Assembly (NCBI GenBank): GCA_016760335.1
Contig: CM028675.1
Location: 23,586,501-23,650,500, forward strand
Length of the DNA stretch: 64,000 nt
Direction: 5' to 3'
Source of the DNA: Gastrodia elata
Taxonomy: Eukaryota; Streptophyta; Magnoliopsida; Asparagales; Orchidaceae
The notes beneath the pieces are model-generated. The model made no database searches. It was not told where the DNA came from and saw only the letters and a program-made list of their open reading frames with translations. Positions 12,979 through 27,900 of this stretch are shown in pieces (the first letter of the stretch is position 1; every line of letters starts with the position of its first letter). A program made the position numbers and the translations under genes.

Positions 12979-15900
12979 AAAATAATATATATATATATAT
13001 GAACATGTATGTATATATATAGACACCTATCTGATTTCACACTCACACTGAAAGAAAGAAAAAAAGCAAGAAAAAAAAAGGGAAAAAATAAATAACCTGA
13101 TCTAAAAAACCTGCATTACGAGACATTACTACTGCCCACTTAGTTCCAGTAGTGGCCATGGAAGTAACATAAAAGCCCTCCTTCCATTTTTTGTTTATCC
13201 ACTTGAAAGGAAAGGAATCACTAACTTTGTAAGATTGTTGCGCATATTGGGTACCTAGAAGTCAAAACCGCAGTGCACAGTAGGGAAAGAACAGTTTGGA
13301 GAAAGAAGTCACGCAATATCATATTGAACACGGAAATTTATTTACCTTTGGACATCACCACAAAAGAGCTGCCATTATTTGCTCCAGCTAATGCACTTAT
13401 ATAATAATTTTTCTCCCACTGCTCCATTATCCATTCCTTCATAAAATTACCAAGTAACATAAGAACAACATTAAACAAAATGTACTCGTTCCCCCTAAAA
13501 AGCAGAAATAAATGTCGAGATGTAAGATGTTCAGGTAAGGTTCTTGTTTAATATGATGTATTAAAATCAGTGTAAAATATTTTCAACTCTTTCAATCATT
13601 GTTTGTTTTTAAGCAAAAAAAATCAGAAGTTTAAATTTTGATGTGCACATTCTGGGTTTTTATAATACTTGTAATTCTAAAAATAAAAAAATGGGTTTCA
13701 GTTGTGTTGAGCAGAGGCCTCCGAGAGAAGAACGTGACAGGTGCGAGGTAAGCTTAGACATAGCCAGCATCAACTAGGCAAGGAGCAGTGGAGCTGGATT
13801 GGCAAGGAACAGAAAAGGTAAGTGCGGTGCTAACAAGGATGAGAGGCTTTTAAGTGTCCATATAAAAGGAGATTTTTGGTAAATTAAACCTAAATTTTTT
13901 TCATACAAACTTTGCCCGTAAATCACAGGCAAATCTCTTACTTTTTCCTCACTCTTCCTCAATCTAATTAGTTACTAAAATATATTGGAATTCACAGTCA
14001 ACTGGAAACCAGAAATGTTTAATCAAACTTTCTATCATTCAAACAAAATAACAAAAAATAAACTATAGTGCACAAAATGAAAAAAAATGAAAAAATTGGG
14101 ATAATTGAAAAGTTGCAAGATAAAAAATAACGCCCAAATTACTTTCTTTAATCAAACCCAAATAAACCAAGTGCAACATTAAATGAAAAAGAGGATAAAA
14201 ATAAAATAAAAGATATCGCCTCAGCAAAATAAAACTGTTCAGATTTAAGGTAGCTGGCAGCACTCCATTAAAAGCTAAGAGAATAAAATTGCAAGATATT
14301 ATTTTTTAAAAATTAAAATTATGTATTTGGAATCCAAAAGATGGTAGTCTAAGATTATATAAAAGAAAAAAGTTGAATGTTCCTGGGACTGCTGTCATTA
14401 TGCGTTTGCATCATACCATAATCTGTATAACTTTTATATCATTGTGTCGCACAGCCTTTACTGACTCGTCATTAAGAAACAGTGTTGTTTAGGCACTAGT
14501 TGAAAATTAGTGGGCTGACATAAACCAATTTACAAGTTATTGCAAAGTAAAAATGATTTTAAGTTTCTGAAACAAGATATTGGGTGCGTAGAGAGGGTTT
14601 AACTGGTCTTCCTAAACCATTAGTGGCATGCTGCAAGCTTGAACAGTCGCTTGATGACGTGCTATATTTTTAAACTAAATGTTTTACGCTAATGATTTTA
14701 ACTGGGCTAACCAAAAAAAGCAACGACTGACTAATTTCATCCTTATTATCCCTTTAATAAATTACATACAAAAACTACTATATTTTAAAATATTTTAGAA
14801 TAAACTAAAATTAACAATGTGCAAGTTATGTTGAAAAATAGAAAAAGTAAGAAAAAAAGGAGGCTTGCTTTTTGAATCTTTCAAAATCTTTAAAACTAGA
14901 TCTTCTTGAATGCAAGTGAGAATTGTTTTTGCCCACATGTTAAGAAAACCATAATCATAAGGCAGCAGCATAGTGCTACAATTTTAACAAGCAAATTATC
15001 AATCGTTCAACGAATCTGAAAATGCAGGCCCAACAATCCCCGCTATCACATCATCTAATCTGTAAGATAGCTTCATATGTGCTTTTACTCAAAAACCAAC
15101 AACAACAACAACACAAAGCCTCAATCCCACTAGGCGGTGCGGCTAGATTTTAAATTAGATCTAAGGTTGAAGTAAAATGTTCTCAGTTAAGAGTCAAAAG
15201 GATGACCAAATTTATGGTGTTCTCTTGCATAAAACAATAAATCAGCGGACGCCCTTCCAAAGCAGCAAGTTGTGAATGTTTCTTTCTCAGAGGCTAGCTT
15301 CTTTGCTGTTGGCATATCAGCTATTTGTACATTGTTTAAGAGAGCAGCTTTTTTGCTATCTCTCAAAATGTAGCTTTACAGAAGTTGAAACTAATAACAG
15401 CCCAAAATAATCTCAGGCATCCTTGAATAATGGATGTAATTCAATCCTTAAAAGATACTTACTGTAACTATAAATGCGCATGTATCTTTCCCTGGTACCA
15501 TGGAATAATAATCCTTTCCTGCTGATCTCTGACTACTCTCGCTCTCTCCCGCCTTCAACATGGTATCAAAGCGGTACATTCCTCAATGCTTCTCTCTCTT
15601 ACCTCTTCAACCCCAATTATCACGCAAACCTAAATCTACTTTCGTCAAGATCTATGAGACGCCTTCGTCATTCTCTTTTATGATCCAATCCTTTCTCGAT
15701 CGAGGCGTCTATGACGATCTCATCCAAATCTAAGCTCGTCAATCTCGACGGTTCTTCAACTCCACCCGATCAACGCATTTTAGCCAAAGTCGTTATCAAT
15801 GAAGTCAACAAATGTAGAATTACAATCCAGTGACAATTCAACATCCCGCAGCAACTCCACCTTCCTCACTAAATAAAAAAGCCTCAAATTCCTAATACAC

Positions 15901-18900
15901 AACATAAAAAACATCATCCACTCCTTTAACAGCTGAGAACAATCATATTTGGAGAGCTCAAATTCTTGAACTTTCAAAGCCAATAATCTACAAGGCCATC
16001 TCGACGGATCAAATCAAGCACCACTTGCCTCTAGCCCAAATTACTCCTCCTAGATTTCAGTTGGCGGCAATCTAACCGCAGCCCTCTACTCCATTATATC
16101 TTTTTCCATTCTCCCCTATATTCTCAAAGCTGATTCTTGTGATGATGGGTGTGAAACACCCAAACCAAATGACTTCAATCCACCGATTGTTCTCGAATCA
16201 TTCAACTCAAGAACGATCTCCATAATGTCCTTGAAGGATAGATCCATGCACGACTATCTACCAGAAATCAAATCCATCATAGATAGGATTGCTGCAGCTG
16301 GATCCAAAGTTGACAATGAGGACATCATCCTCTATACCCTTAATGGCCTCTCCTCCAACTATTAAGCCTTCAAGACTACTATCCACGCCAAAATAATATC
16401 GATCAGCCTGGACGATCTATATTCCCTCCTTGCATTGATGAAATTAATGTTCAACAAGACCTCCACAAAGAAATACAGCTCAGCAACCCATCGCTAGCCC
16501 ACAAAAACAATCACCTATCCCCTTTCTCGGGCTGAATTTGAGGCAAGGCAAAAACTAGCAGTGATGAAGCCGATCATCTGTGCCATTTCAAGGCTCCTCC
16601 CCGTCACCAAGAGAGCCCAGGTCATCCTATATCAAATGTCAAATCTGTGGCAAGCCGAGACACTCGGCCAAAGATTATTGGTATCACATGAATTTCAATT
16701 ACCACAACATTCCAAACCAATCAGTTGTTCTATGAACAGACGGTCCGACTGGTCCCAGCTTGTATCTAGATTCAGATGCTTCCACTCATATCACCAATGA
16801 TTTCAGCAATCTATCCATTTTTGAACCATACCAGGAGACCGACTGGGTAATGATCGGAGCCAGACTCTTCCAATCTCCAGCATTGGCAACGACATCCTCC
16901 CCGCCCTCAATCTTAAGTTTCTCTTAAAGCATGTATGCCACATCCCTCGTTGTCAATACAATCTTCTCTATATTCATAAGCTAACAGTCGACTCCTGCTC
17001 CATCTCGCCACACTAACGAACCTCCAAGCGAACATTCTTCTTCCTAGAGGTCATTACACTAACGGACTCTACACAATCCATCCATCACCAGAACCCTCTC
17101 CTAGCCAGAGTATTCTCCGATCAACCACAACAACAAACGAACTTCTATGGAATCTACGGCTAGGCCACCCTAGCCATGACATCTATCATCTGCTTGTCAA
17201 ACAAACTCCATCTGTTAGCATCAACAACTCCCCAATTTTTCTCCCAATTCGACTGAAATCCTATTTTACGCAAAGTGACGGAGCTTCGAAAGGGAGACTC
17301 AACGAATGAAGTGAACGCGTAGTGATCGTGCGGAAGGGAGGCGACGATGCAGATCATGATGTTCACTGTGCTGAAGACGGCGGTGATGCTCACGACCTCC
17401 TATATTCCAGAAGGCGCATCACCAGCGATCCGTTCCGAAAGCGGGTTTACTGTTGTCTCTCACAGACAATACTTGCCCACAATCTCGAGTCGGTCGCGCT
17501 CCTTGTCCATCGCCTCGTCGTTGTTCTTCCTCCCAGTGAAGAGGTTGAAGTTGTTCTCCTCGCCCAGGTAGATGTCATAGCTAAGGATCGGTCATCCAGT
17601 GTCGTTTGACAATATTATTGATGAGCCCCCATATTTATAGTGATTTTATATGTTAATTTATGGGTGTTTAGATAAAATCATTATCTTTTAAGTTATTTTT
17701 GCATTTGTTTATGTTTGTGTAGCATGAGAGCAAAAAATTCAGCAAAAATAGTAAATCTTCAAATTCAAAGAAACAGAGGGCTAGGCGCTACAGCGTGACT
17801 CAACGCCCATCCCAAAGGGTCAGGCGCTGCGGCGCGCGTCACAGCGTCCCATCCCCGAAACACGGGCACTACGGCGCGCCCTGACGTCCATTCCAGATCA
17901 AAGAGCTATGGCGTGCCACATCTCGCCTTCAAATAAAATAAGGATCCAGAGCCTCTATGCAAACAGAACCACGGGTGCCTAGGCGCGTCCTAGCGCCCGC
18001 TGTTCTGAACAAACAGTAATCCTAATGGTCAAATTAATAAATGATGAATTTTTAATAATTGCACGTAATTTCCAAAGAAAGAGGAGAATAATTAGTGAGC
18101 CCCTTCAACTCCCTAAGCTGATTAAAGTAAGAAATATTCAAGGAATTTGATTAATTATCCCCTTCAGCTCCCTAAGTTAAATGAACGAGGAATATTTAAG
18201 GAAACAAGAGAAAGTCAAAAGGGGGATCTTTTGAAGAATTTTTAAAGAAAACCCTAGTTACCAAAGAGATTTTCCCTGAGTTTTCTCAGGTAAGGCAACC
18301 ACAAAAGAAGGAAGAAGTCTAAGGATACTAAGAAAGGAGCTTCTGAGTAGAAAAAAAAAAGGAGAAAGAATGATGTGGAGAACGCAGGGCACAGTTCCTA
18401 TCATATTATATTTCTTCCCTAAATATTGCCTATTTTCTGCAATGAAAGAACATCTCTCATGTGTGTTGTTTTATTTTTGTGCTTTTCATTTGTAATGACA
18501 GCCTAAACCCTTATTTTTGGGAAGAATTAGGCTCAAAACTATGGCTTTATAATTTTTATGTGCAATACAAATAAAATTTTCATCTAGTGAAATGTGAGAG
18601 TCAATTTGTGCTCAATCAATATTATTATTTAAATAAAAATAATAATATGGTTTTTGAAAGAAAATATTCAGTAAAGTAATAGTCACATAGCTTCCTTTGT
18701 TCGTTTCTGAATCTCAATACAGAAACTCGATGCATGTTAATTGTGAATAATTCATGTTTTCACAATCTGAAGTAAAAAGTATATCTATTGCTTGGACATA
18801 AGAATAGGTTTAATAAAAGTGTAGCAGACCCATCTGCACGACTCTCCTTAATAATGAAAATACATGTGTTGTTCGTGAACCACAACGAGTTTAGAATTAA

Positions 18901-21900
18901 ACTAGGTAAGGCATCATAATAAACACATAACACCATCACAATCGAAGTTGAGATCTAAAGTCAAGAGGACTCATAGAAGATAGACTAAAGACAGAATGGT
19001 TGAATGTGATGAGAGATCCATGTGCGTGATACATCATTAGTGGATCTACATAACTACAACTCCATAAAAATATTTTCATAAATAAGCCAATCTCTCACAT
19101 TAAACTGAATTAAGGAATTGCATGCACTAAATTTTATATACCATATGTTCTGACCTACACTCCCCAATCAACTCCAACTGCTCACACCAATTTAAAGTAA
19201 TATTAGTTGATTGATAAATAGATCAAATCAACATTTTGATCGTTCGAACATTACTGAGAAAGAGAGTAATTAGTAGCTAATACACACCAATCCCTGAGGA
19301 AGATAATCTGGATTTTGTCCTATATTACTTCAGACCGAGTGCACTTGCATGTTTATACAGACACACAAATTTAAGTTTTGTCAATTATCACCAATGATAT
19401 CTTCGTCGATCAAAGCTTTGTCGAATCTCTCTTCTCCGAGTATTTTCATTTCCTTCTTAGTGAAAAATGAAGACGAGTTTAACTTTTACTTGTTGGGTCA
19501 GACCGTCTGCTTGTGTGATTAGAATTAGGTCTTTGGGGATTCTTTCTTTTTTTTTAGCTTATTTTCGTTGGTCTGTCTATGTTTATTAGATTACTTCTTC
19601 AAATTTAGATCAGAGTTAAGCCAATGATGATTTGCTTGTTTAAGTTGGAATTGCCGACTGAGGTTAGAAAAACCTAATTTGTTTGGAAGTACAATGGCTG
19701 TTGTTTAGGGTTATTTTAATAGCTTTTTGGGGGCTATTCTAAGCAAGTATTTGACAAAAACTTAAGAGTACTGGCTTAGTGGTTGTTTGGGACAAATTTA
19801 ATAGCCATTTCTGAGCTTAAACCACCCTATTTTAGAGTAAAATTATGTTTTATAGTACAGTAACCAGAACTAATTATGTGACTATTTTAGGAGTTATTTT
19901 TGTCTTGTATGGCAAGAATATATATTAAAATGAGTATTATATTGGGTATACTTTTAACATCTCAATGGAGCTATTTGAGGGTTAATTTAAAAAAAATGCA
20001 AATAATTATCTTCAAGGGTAATCTCACCATATTACGCAAAATCAGCGGAGAAGTCGAACAAGAAGCGAGAAAGAAATTCCCTCTTCTCCGTCAACGAATC
20101 AAACGAATCGTTCATTCGTTCGAACGATCGAATTGTTCGTTCATTCGTTCGAACAATCGAATGAACTATTCGTTCAATCGTTCAGTCGAACAAATCATTT
20201 TGTTTAAAAAACCTAAATTTCAAAAAAAAAAATTGGGGGTAATCCTGCACCGTAGTTTACTTAAAACACCACTCTCAAATTATTTATTTCAAATAAAAAA
20301 ATCTTAAGTTTCCTAAAAAATTACCAAATATCAGTAAAATAATTTGATTATACACTTAGATTTCTCAGATTCTCTCATGCCAAACAGTCCTAATGAAAAA
20401 TTAGTTCAACATTTTGAAAGGAAATTTGGTAAAAGAACCTTCTAGGATGCTCTAGTAGTAATAAAGCCTTTGTAAGAAAATCCTAACAGCAGAAAAAATG
20501 GTACACAACAACACACCACACCTAGAAAATAATAATGTTGAGCATATAGAATAAGATAGGCTTAAATAAAACCATATATACCTATAAATAAATAAAATGT
20601 AGAAGTAACATTTAATAGTGATTCACGATCACAAGTTATGAAAGAAAATTAATTTAACTTGGCAGAGAGCTTTTATAAAGTAATCATAAAGTCGATCCTT
20701 GAGTAACAGCTTAAAAATTAAGATAACTAAAAAAATCTATAAACCTGCCCTAAACATGCCTTATTCAAGACCATATTATTAATTTATCCTCATAAAAAAA
20801 TATATTATGATCTTTATCTTGTACTTTCCTACTGATTTTTATCCTTAAACTTTCCCAAAGAATGACTTCTCTAAGCTGCACCATCATTAGCAAAATCATC
20901 ATAACATCATCTAAGATTAGATTTGAACATCCATCTTCCTTCAAGAAACCCAACTCATTTTAATGTGTGCAACTGCAAGTTGTATCACAATTGGATGATT
21001 GAACTTCCACTATGAATTTAAATAAATATTCTCTCATCAAAATCACGGGCTACATATGTTGGTCACTACATTAAAATGATCAACTGTCAATTGACATGCT
21101 TTGTGGCCTAAAGAATATTAGGTGATTTGACATAGAAAAAAATTATGGCATTAGGTGATTAACTGTGCTTTCTATGTTTTAATTTTAATGCTACTTCATT
21201 GTAATTCCTTTTGGTTCACTATAATTTTTTTTTACTTTTTTATTAAATGACAAAGGCAAAGAATAATTTTTAAGAATTAAGAAATGGAATGTTATAATTT
21301 TAGAGTTTGCATCGGTACAGGTTTATGCTTATGTCTAGGGTTAATTTAAATTTAAGTTGTGCTAATTATGTCAATGCTTAAATTTTAATATTTAATATCG
21401 CAATAATTTAAGGGAGACAGGATTACAATTTTATATTTTCAAAATATAATTGCTATCAAAAATAAACAAAAAATTGTGCTACAACACTAAAAAATATAAA
21501 TTCTACTTCGATGATTATAAAACGCTAAAAATTTTGTTTATTTACTTTTTTTGAATTATGAGCATAAATTTCATAAGTAACAAAGCTTATATTTAAGCTA
21601 TGCATTCATTTTTATCATACGCACACATTTGTTAATCATGCACCATTCATATTTATGATTGGCTGTAGCACTACATTAAAAGCTTATAATGAAAAGCCAA
21701 AAGTAAAATAATATTCTGCAATCATATATTCCAAAAAATGGTCCTTTAAGGCAATACAATTTCAATAATATAATTATAGGTAAAAACTAAATGTTTATTA
21801 TACGCTTTAACAATAACTGAAGAACACTTAATGTGGAACCACCATTAAGTGTGCATCACAACTTAAAATTGGCGAATGAATGGTCTTATTTACGCCTTTA

Positions 21901-24900
21901 TATACTAAACAAACATTTGTTATCACTAATAAAGAAAATATTGTTAACCACGTAAGCCCAACAGGTATAAACACTATTTGATGATCATAAGGCACATTGA
22001 AAAAGTGGTCTATTAATTATTTATGAATTATGAGCAAATAATAAGGTCACCTACAAAACTTCATACCTAAGAAATAATGTTTATATTTTAGTTATAGATT
22101 TATTTTTCTCATTGTTATAGAGATGTTAGTCATGCACCATTCATATTTAAGGTTGCTTATAGAATAAACAACAAAAGCTTATTTGAAATGATAAGCTTAA
22201 AATAAAATTCCACAATTGAATTTTCCAAAAAAGATCCAACAAAACAATATTATTTCAAAAATAATATTTAAGAGTTGAATGCTTACTATCCGTATTACCA
22301 AAAACTAGCCACCACTAACTTCACCATTAAGTGTAACTTGCATCATAAATGAGAAAAAAATGGGTAATGGCTATTTATGTGAATGAACTGCCTTCATCAA
22401 AATTTTATACTGTCATATTATATTTATTATCATTAATAAGGGAAAACTATTAATCTCATAAGCCCAAGACATAGAATAAGTATTTTGATGAGTATAAAGA
22501 CGTTGGAAAATTGAATTATTGAATATTTTTAAAATGTGAGTAAATGAAATTCAGCACGCACAACTTCAAGCATAAGAAACAAATCTTATATTTAATAATA
22601 CTTAATTTTCTTATATGCACAGATCTGCTAATCATGCACCATTCATATTTAAGACTACTCATAGCACTACAAAAAGAGCTAATGTGAAAACTAAAACTAA
22701 AATAAATTCAACAATTATTTTTTCCATAAAAGTCCTAAAAGATGATACAATTTCAAAAATGTAAATTAAAGTAACTAATCACTGCTAAATGTTTGGGTCA
22801 CCATTAAGTGAGCGTCACATAAGAAACAAACAAAAAATTCCGGTCATAGCTATTTTGGTAAATGAATTGTCCCTTAAGCCTTTACTAGCTCATTATCAAG
22901 AGGCTATTTTTTAATTGAACTTAAACTAATTAGCTGTTCATAGTAATCCTCGGAGTCCCCGTAAAGTGACTGTAATGTAAGAATGAGAACCGCCACAGTA
23001 ATTAATAGATTGCAAATAAACTTAATAATCATCGCTAAAGTTGTGCTAAGTTGTAAACTAGTCGTTTTAGTTTAATGATTTCAACATTTGAGGCTAATGC
23101 AACTTTCATTTGAACCCTGTGTTCATTGAAGCAGGTCTGGATTAAGCAATGGATGACTACTTCCCTGCTGAATCTTTCTTCAATATTTTACATGATAAAA
23201 CTAGCCTGAACTCAAATATTTTCAAATAATAGAATGCAAAATATATATATTGTATGCCAAATAAAAAATAAAAGTTATCCAAAAAGCTCCTTCATCTCTT
23301 TAAAATCCTCAAAATGTTGAGATTGTGATACAACGTAATAAACTTTTTTATCTTATATTTCAAAATATTCCAAAAATAACTGTAATAAAAAACAACATAG
23401 TGCTACATCATTATGAGACACATAAAAGTTTAAAAGTGAAAGCATAGTGTTCTTAAGCATAAGCATCTTGTCTGTATGATTATTTTAATTTCATGTACTT
23501 TCTTATATTTCATAGTGTTCAAATAAAAAAATTTGGTGTCCTCTTATCCATAGTTGTGAAGGAATCCTGTCTAAAACAAAAGTTTTTTCTTAACCAAAAG
23601 CAGAAAGTATATATCAATAACCACAACGAAGGCAAGCGAGTGTTATAATGATTTCATCACATGCTTTATGGTAGCAGAATGAGGCTGACAAGGTTTTCTA
23701 GACTTGGGAGTTAGCACTTTATGAGGAGGCGTAGAGGTGCATGAAAACTTCAGTTTCATCACTTTAAATCATTATGTGCACTGCATGTTCTGCAACTTAA
23801 TTTTCCTATGATAACAGTTATGAAAGTTGACTGAATATGAACATTTTTTATAAGAAATTAAGTTTTAATAATAAAATTTCAATTTTAATTATCTTGGAAA
23901 ATACTAATCTAGTATCAAACAGTTGCCTCAAAGCAAACTCAAATTGCATAAGTGTACATTTCAGGCACCTCGCACGAGAGAATCCCTGAATGCAGCGTAG
24001 GCACTTGAGCATCCGATCAATATGAAAGTTATAAGTGGTGCAGACCACCCCATAGGCTAATAAGGAGTGAACCGAATGGAGAACTCTTATGAGCAGTCTG
24101 GTTGTTGAGGACGATTGTTGCGCTCATTTAACGGGTAGCATCAAGAATTGATCCAATGGTTGCAAAATAAAATCCATGGCATGAAATTAAAAAATTCATA
24201 GCAGTCCCTGCAAAATTACTCCCTTAAAAATAAAGATAAATCTCCATAGGACAATATATCTCTCTTGTCTATACAAAACAAAGTGCACATAAAATAGAAC
24301 TAACAAAAACACATGCAAAAATATCAAGCCCCAATGTCATACTCTGTTTACAACATGCATACATGATACCTATAAATTTACTATGGCTCAATAAATTGCT
24401 CTAGCAAATTTGCTATTGATAATCATCAAACAAGAATGAGCATGTCCATCAAGTCATGTGTAACTTGAATAAAGAATCATCATGTTTATGTCTGTTTGGC
24501 TAATCGACCATATAGGTTTGGATCTACCATCAATATTGACAAGATAACATTGTATCAAGAATAGCCTTTAGGACTACTTTGATTAGAGTAATTAGCAAGG
24601 TGTAAATTTTAAGTTCACATGAGGTGAAAAGAAAGAAAAATTCAAGGTATTGGTAGGCTAATTAATAGACTCCGTATAGGCCATCTTTTTGAGAGCTTTA
24701 CTTTCCAAGAACTTACAAAGTGGTTGTTTGGGTAGCATGACCATTCCCATTGCTTAACAAAAAACAGAACAATAAGTATCATAAATCCAATTGCACTTAT
24801 TCATATGCAGAAAGCCAAACTGCACTCTACCTTTTATTGGGGACTTGTCCAAGAATGCCCACCTTCATTTGCAATAAAGTGAAACTTCTTGTCCCATAAT

Positions 24901-27900
24901 TTCCCAAATCAAGTGAGTTCTATCCATCTACCTTAATCATGAACTGTCAATAGACTCCATCAATCTTCCATAGTCGTAAAAGATCAATCCCATGATTTCG
25001 ATGACAGGCTACTCCAGGCTAGCCTTCCCCTATAGTCAACAGCACCCTATGTAATGACCCTTGGTCATTTTACTAGAAAAAAGGTTACCCTCCTCACTAA
25101 ATTATGTCTTGCATTAAATACCCACTAAATTTCGTTTTACGTTAATGTCCCTCATGTTTCTATTTTACTTTAGTTGCACCTACTAAATTCAGTTTTAATT
25201 TAATTTCCCGCATATTTTTGTTTCGCACTATAAACAACCTGTTCGAGTTGAAGGTCGTTATTTTGGAATGTTTTATTTTAGAAATTATTTAAATAATAAT
25301 AATAATTATAGCAACCGTTCAAATTTGCACACAAAACCGTTTCTCAAGCCCGCCATCCTCCTTTCCTCAAACATAGAGAATTTAATGCAAGATCTAATTA
25401 AGAGAAATTGTCGACATAAGAGTTACGGTTTTTGGAACCAGTCGTTCGTCTACATCTCTGGTAGATGCTATTTAGGTTTCTGCGATTCCATGACACCTCG
25501 TCACTACCTTCTAAACTCGCAACCACTCTCATACCATTGAAGGAAACCCTAAGCATCTTCAATTTTTCTCTCGTAACATCCTTGTTCCGTCGACAAGAGG
25601 CTTTGTCCCGAGTTCCTTCGATCGATCGATCCACGTCCTCGGTGAGAAGATCTGCTTCGATTCCTTCGTTCGAATCCCTGTTTTTCATTTCTAAGCCTCT
25701 TCCCCCATTGTCATGACTCTAAATCACAAAGGTACAAATTCACGTTGCTTATCTCTTCAATTTGGTTAAAATAAAATAAGAGGTATTTTTGTAGCTTCAT
25801 AGAGTATGCTATATCCTCATATGCTGCAATTAAGATTCCTATACTCCACATCAATTACTTAGAACTTCTTAGTCAATGTAGCTAAAAGTTTAAGACTTAT
25901 ACAAACCTTTGTGAAACGCTCTTAGCTTTCTTAACAGTAGTTATTCATTGAGTATAAATATGACTTGCTACTCCTAGAATGGTTTGCAAATAGATGACCA
26001 AAAATGGCACATAATGTTAAATCGGGAAGTGAATTTTGATTGGAATCCATCTGCTTTCCAACCTTAGATCCTAAGTACCTAAATAGATTTGAAATGTGAT
26101 CTCATCTGGAATCTTCAGTTTGGCCTGTCTATTATCTTCCAAAATTCCATAATGATTTCACCAATTTATGATTAAGAATAGTTTAGATTGTATTTTTCTC
26201 TTGCAAAACCCGCCCATGATTTAAGATTCTAAGTTTATCAATTAATAAGTTATTATCATTGATTTCCAAGGTTATTTTTAAATCAACGAAAGGAATCTGA
26301 ATGTAGCAGTAGTTTTAGATCAAAATTTATTTGTTGTGCTGACACATTTATTATCTCAGTATTGACCCACCTTTTGAAGAACTAAGTATGATTGAAATTT
26401 ATCTGTGTTGTCAACTTATCCAACGTTTATTAGAATTTGACTGAGTTTCCTGGAATTAAGGAGAACTCTGATAAGCTCTTAGATACTTCCAGAAATTAAT
26501 TCTTAGTACTTTCCTACACCTAATGAACTATTCATATCAATATAATTGTCAAGATCGTAAATTCTATTAAACTTGCTAACCTTGAATCTATTCATAAACT
26601 TTCTGTCATTTTTGAGAAAATTTTGTCTCCAAAGGATCAAATGAACTATTGATTTATTAATATGAATCTTAAAGAAATTTTGGAAGTCGGAATTTTTACA
26701 TATGGATGCAATAGGTTTTAGACAACTGTAAGGGATTGGATCTAATTTATTTTCTTTGAAACGATAATTTGGCATCTTCCACTAATTTCATAGGTGAAAA
26801 CTAAAATCTGCTCTTATATAAATCTGCTTTGATATGCTCTGCTGCATATTAGATTAAATTCTATCAATAGAATCTGGATAAATTTGGAAACTGCTGCTAA
26901 TTTACTGGATTCATATATAAGACAACAAGGTTGAAATGCTTAGACATCAACTGTTTGTCTCATTTCAGTCGTATTACCATTATGTATAAATGATCAAAAT
27001 CCAAAATTCATATTATAGCAGATTTTATAAATTGTTGACGTGTCATCACAATAAATGAGTCAAGCGCACATAAAAGCAAGGTTTAATTAATATTGATTTC
27101 TTAATTGTAAATTATTTCATTCAGCGAATCTCAATATGAAATAATAGTGCAAGCTTTGATATCTGCCATTGATATGAAAAATAAATTTTCTCAGTCAATC
27201 ATATCTCTTCAGCCATTCGATACTTGAACGGATGGCTGAAGTCACAAGATCTGAATAATAATAACCGCAAGTATTAGATTGTCTGCAGTAGCTAGATAGT
27301 CTAATGGATAAAGTCTCAATAGCACTTCAATAATAAGCAGTAAAGAATGATTTATTTAAATCTATGATTGGAACTCTACATTGCAACCACTCACTGTCCA
27401 ATGAAGAAAACTGTTAAAGAAATAGAACTTGAATTTAATTATATGTTTGGCAATCCAATGGGTCCTGTGAAAAGATTATTATACCACAAATGAAATGCTG
27501 ATGGTTAAAGGCAGTTAAGGCAACAAGAATATGTTGTTTCAGGCTGGTGAAATGGATATGTTGAACTAGAAATCACAACCAGGAATGTCAAGAATTCAAC
27601 AGGGCTGCTTTAAGGCTTCAGGATGAGTTCAGCTGTGACCAAGGGTTAAATCTGACGTGTAGGATAGATCCAACTGAATCTAGAATAAGGTTGGGCAAAG
27701 CTGGACAGATTAAGATCTGTCATGATGTTTAAACCATTGAACCTTGGCCAGTTCTAGTTAGGACAAAAAACCTAAGCAATGCTAGTCAGTTCCGAATAAA
27801 TCTAAACTTCCAACATTATGATTTTATTATAATCTTCAATAGTTCCATAAAGCTCTAAGTTCAGATATAATAACTAACATTGGAAATTTAAATTCAAATG

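Noticed and set aside
19786..20390. Possible MITE with tgtttgggaca / tgccaaacag ends
   Set aside because: The inverted match is only about ten bases with mismatches, and no target duplication was visible.
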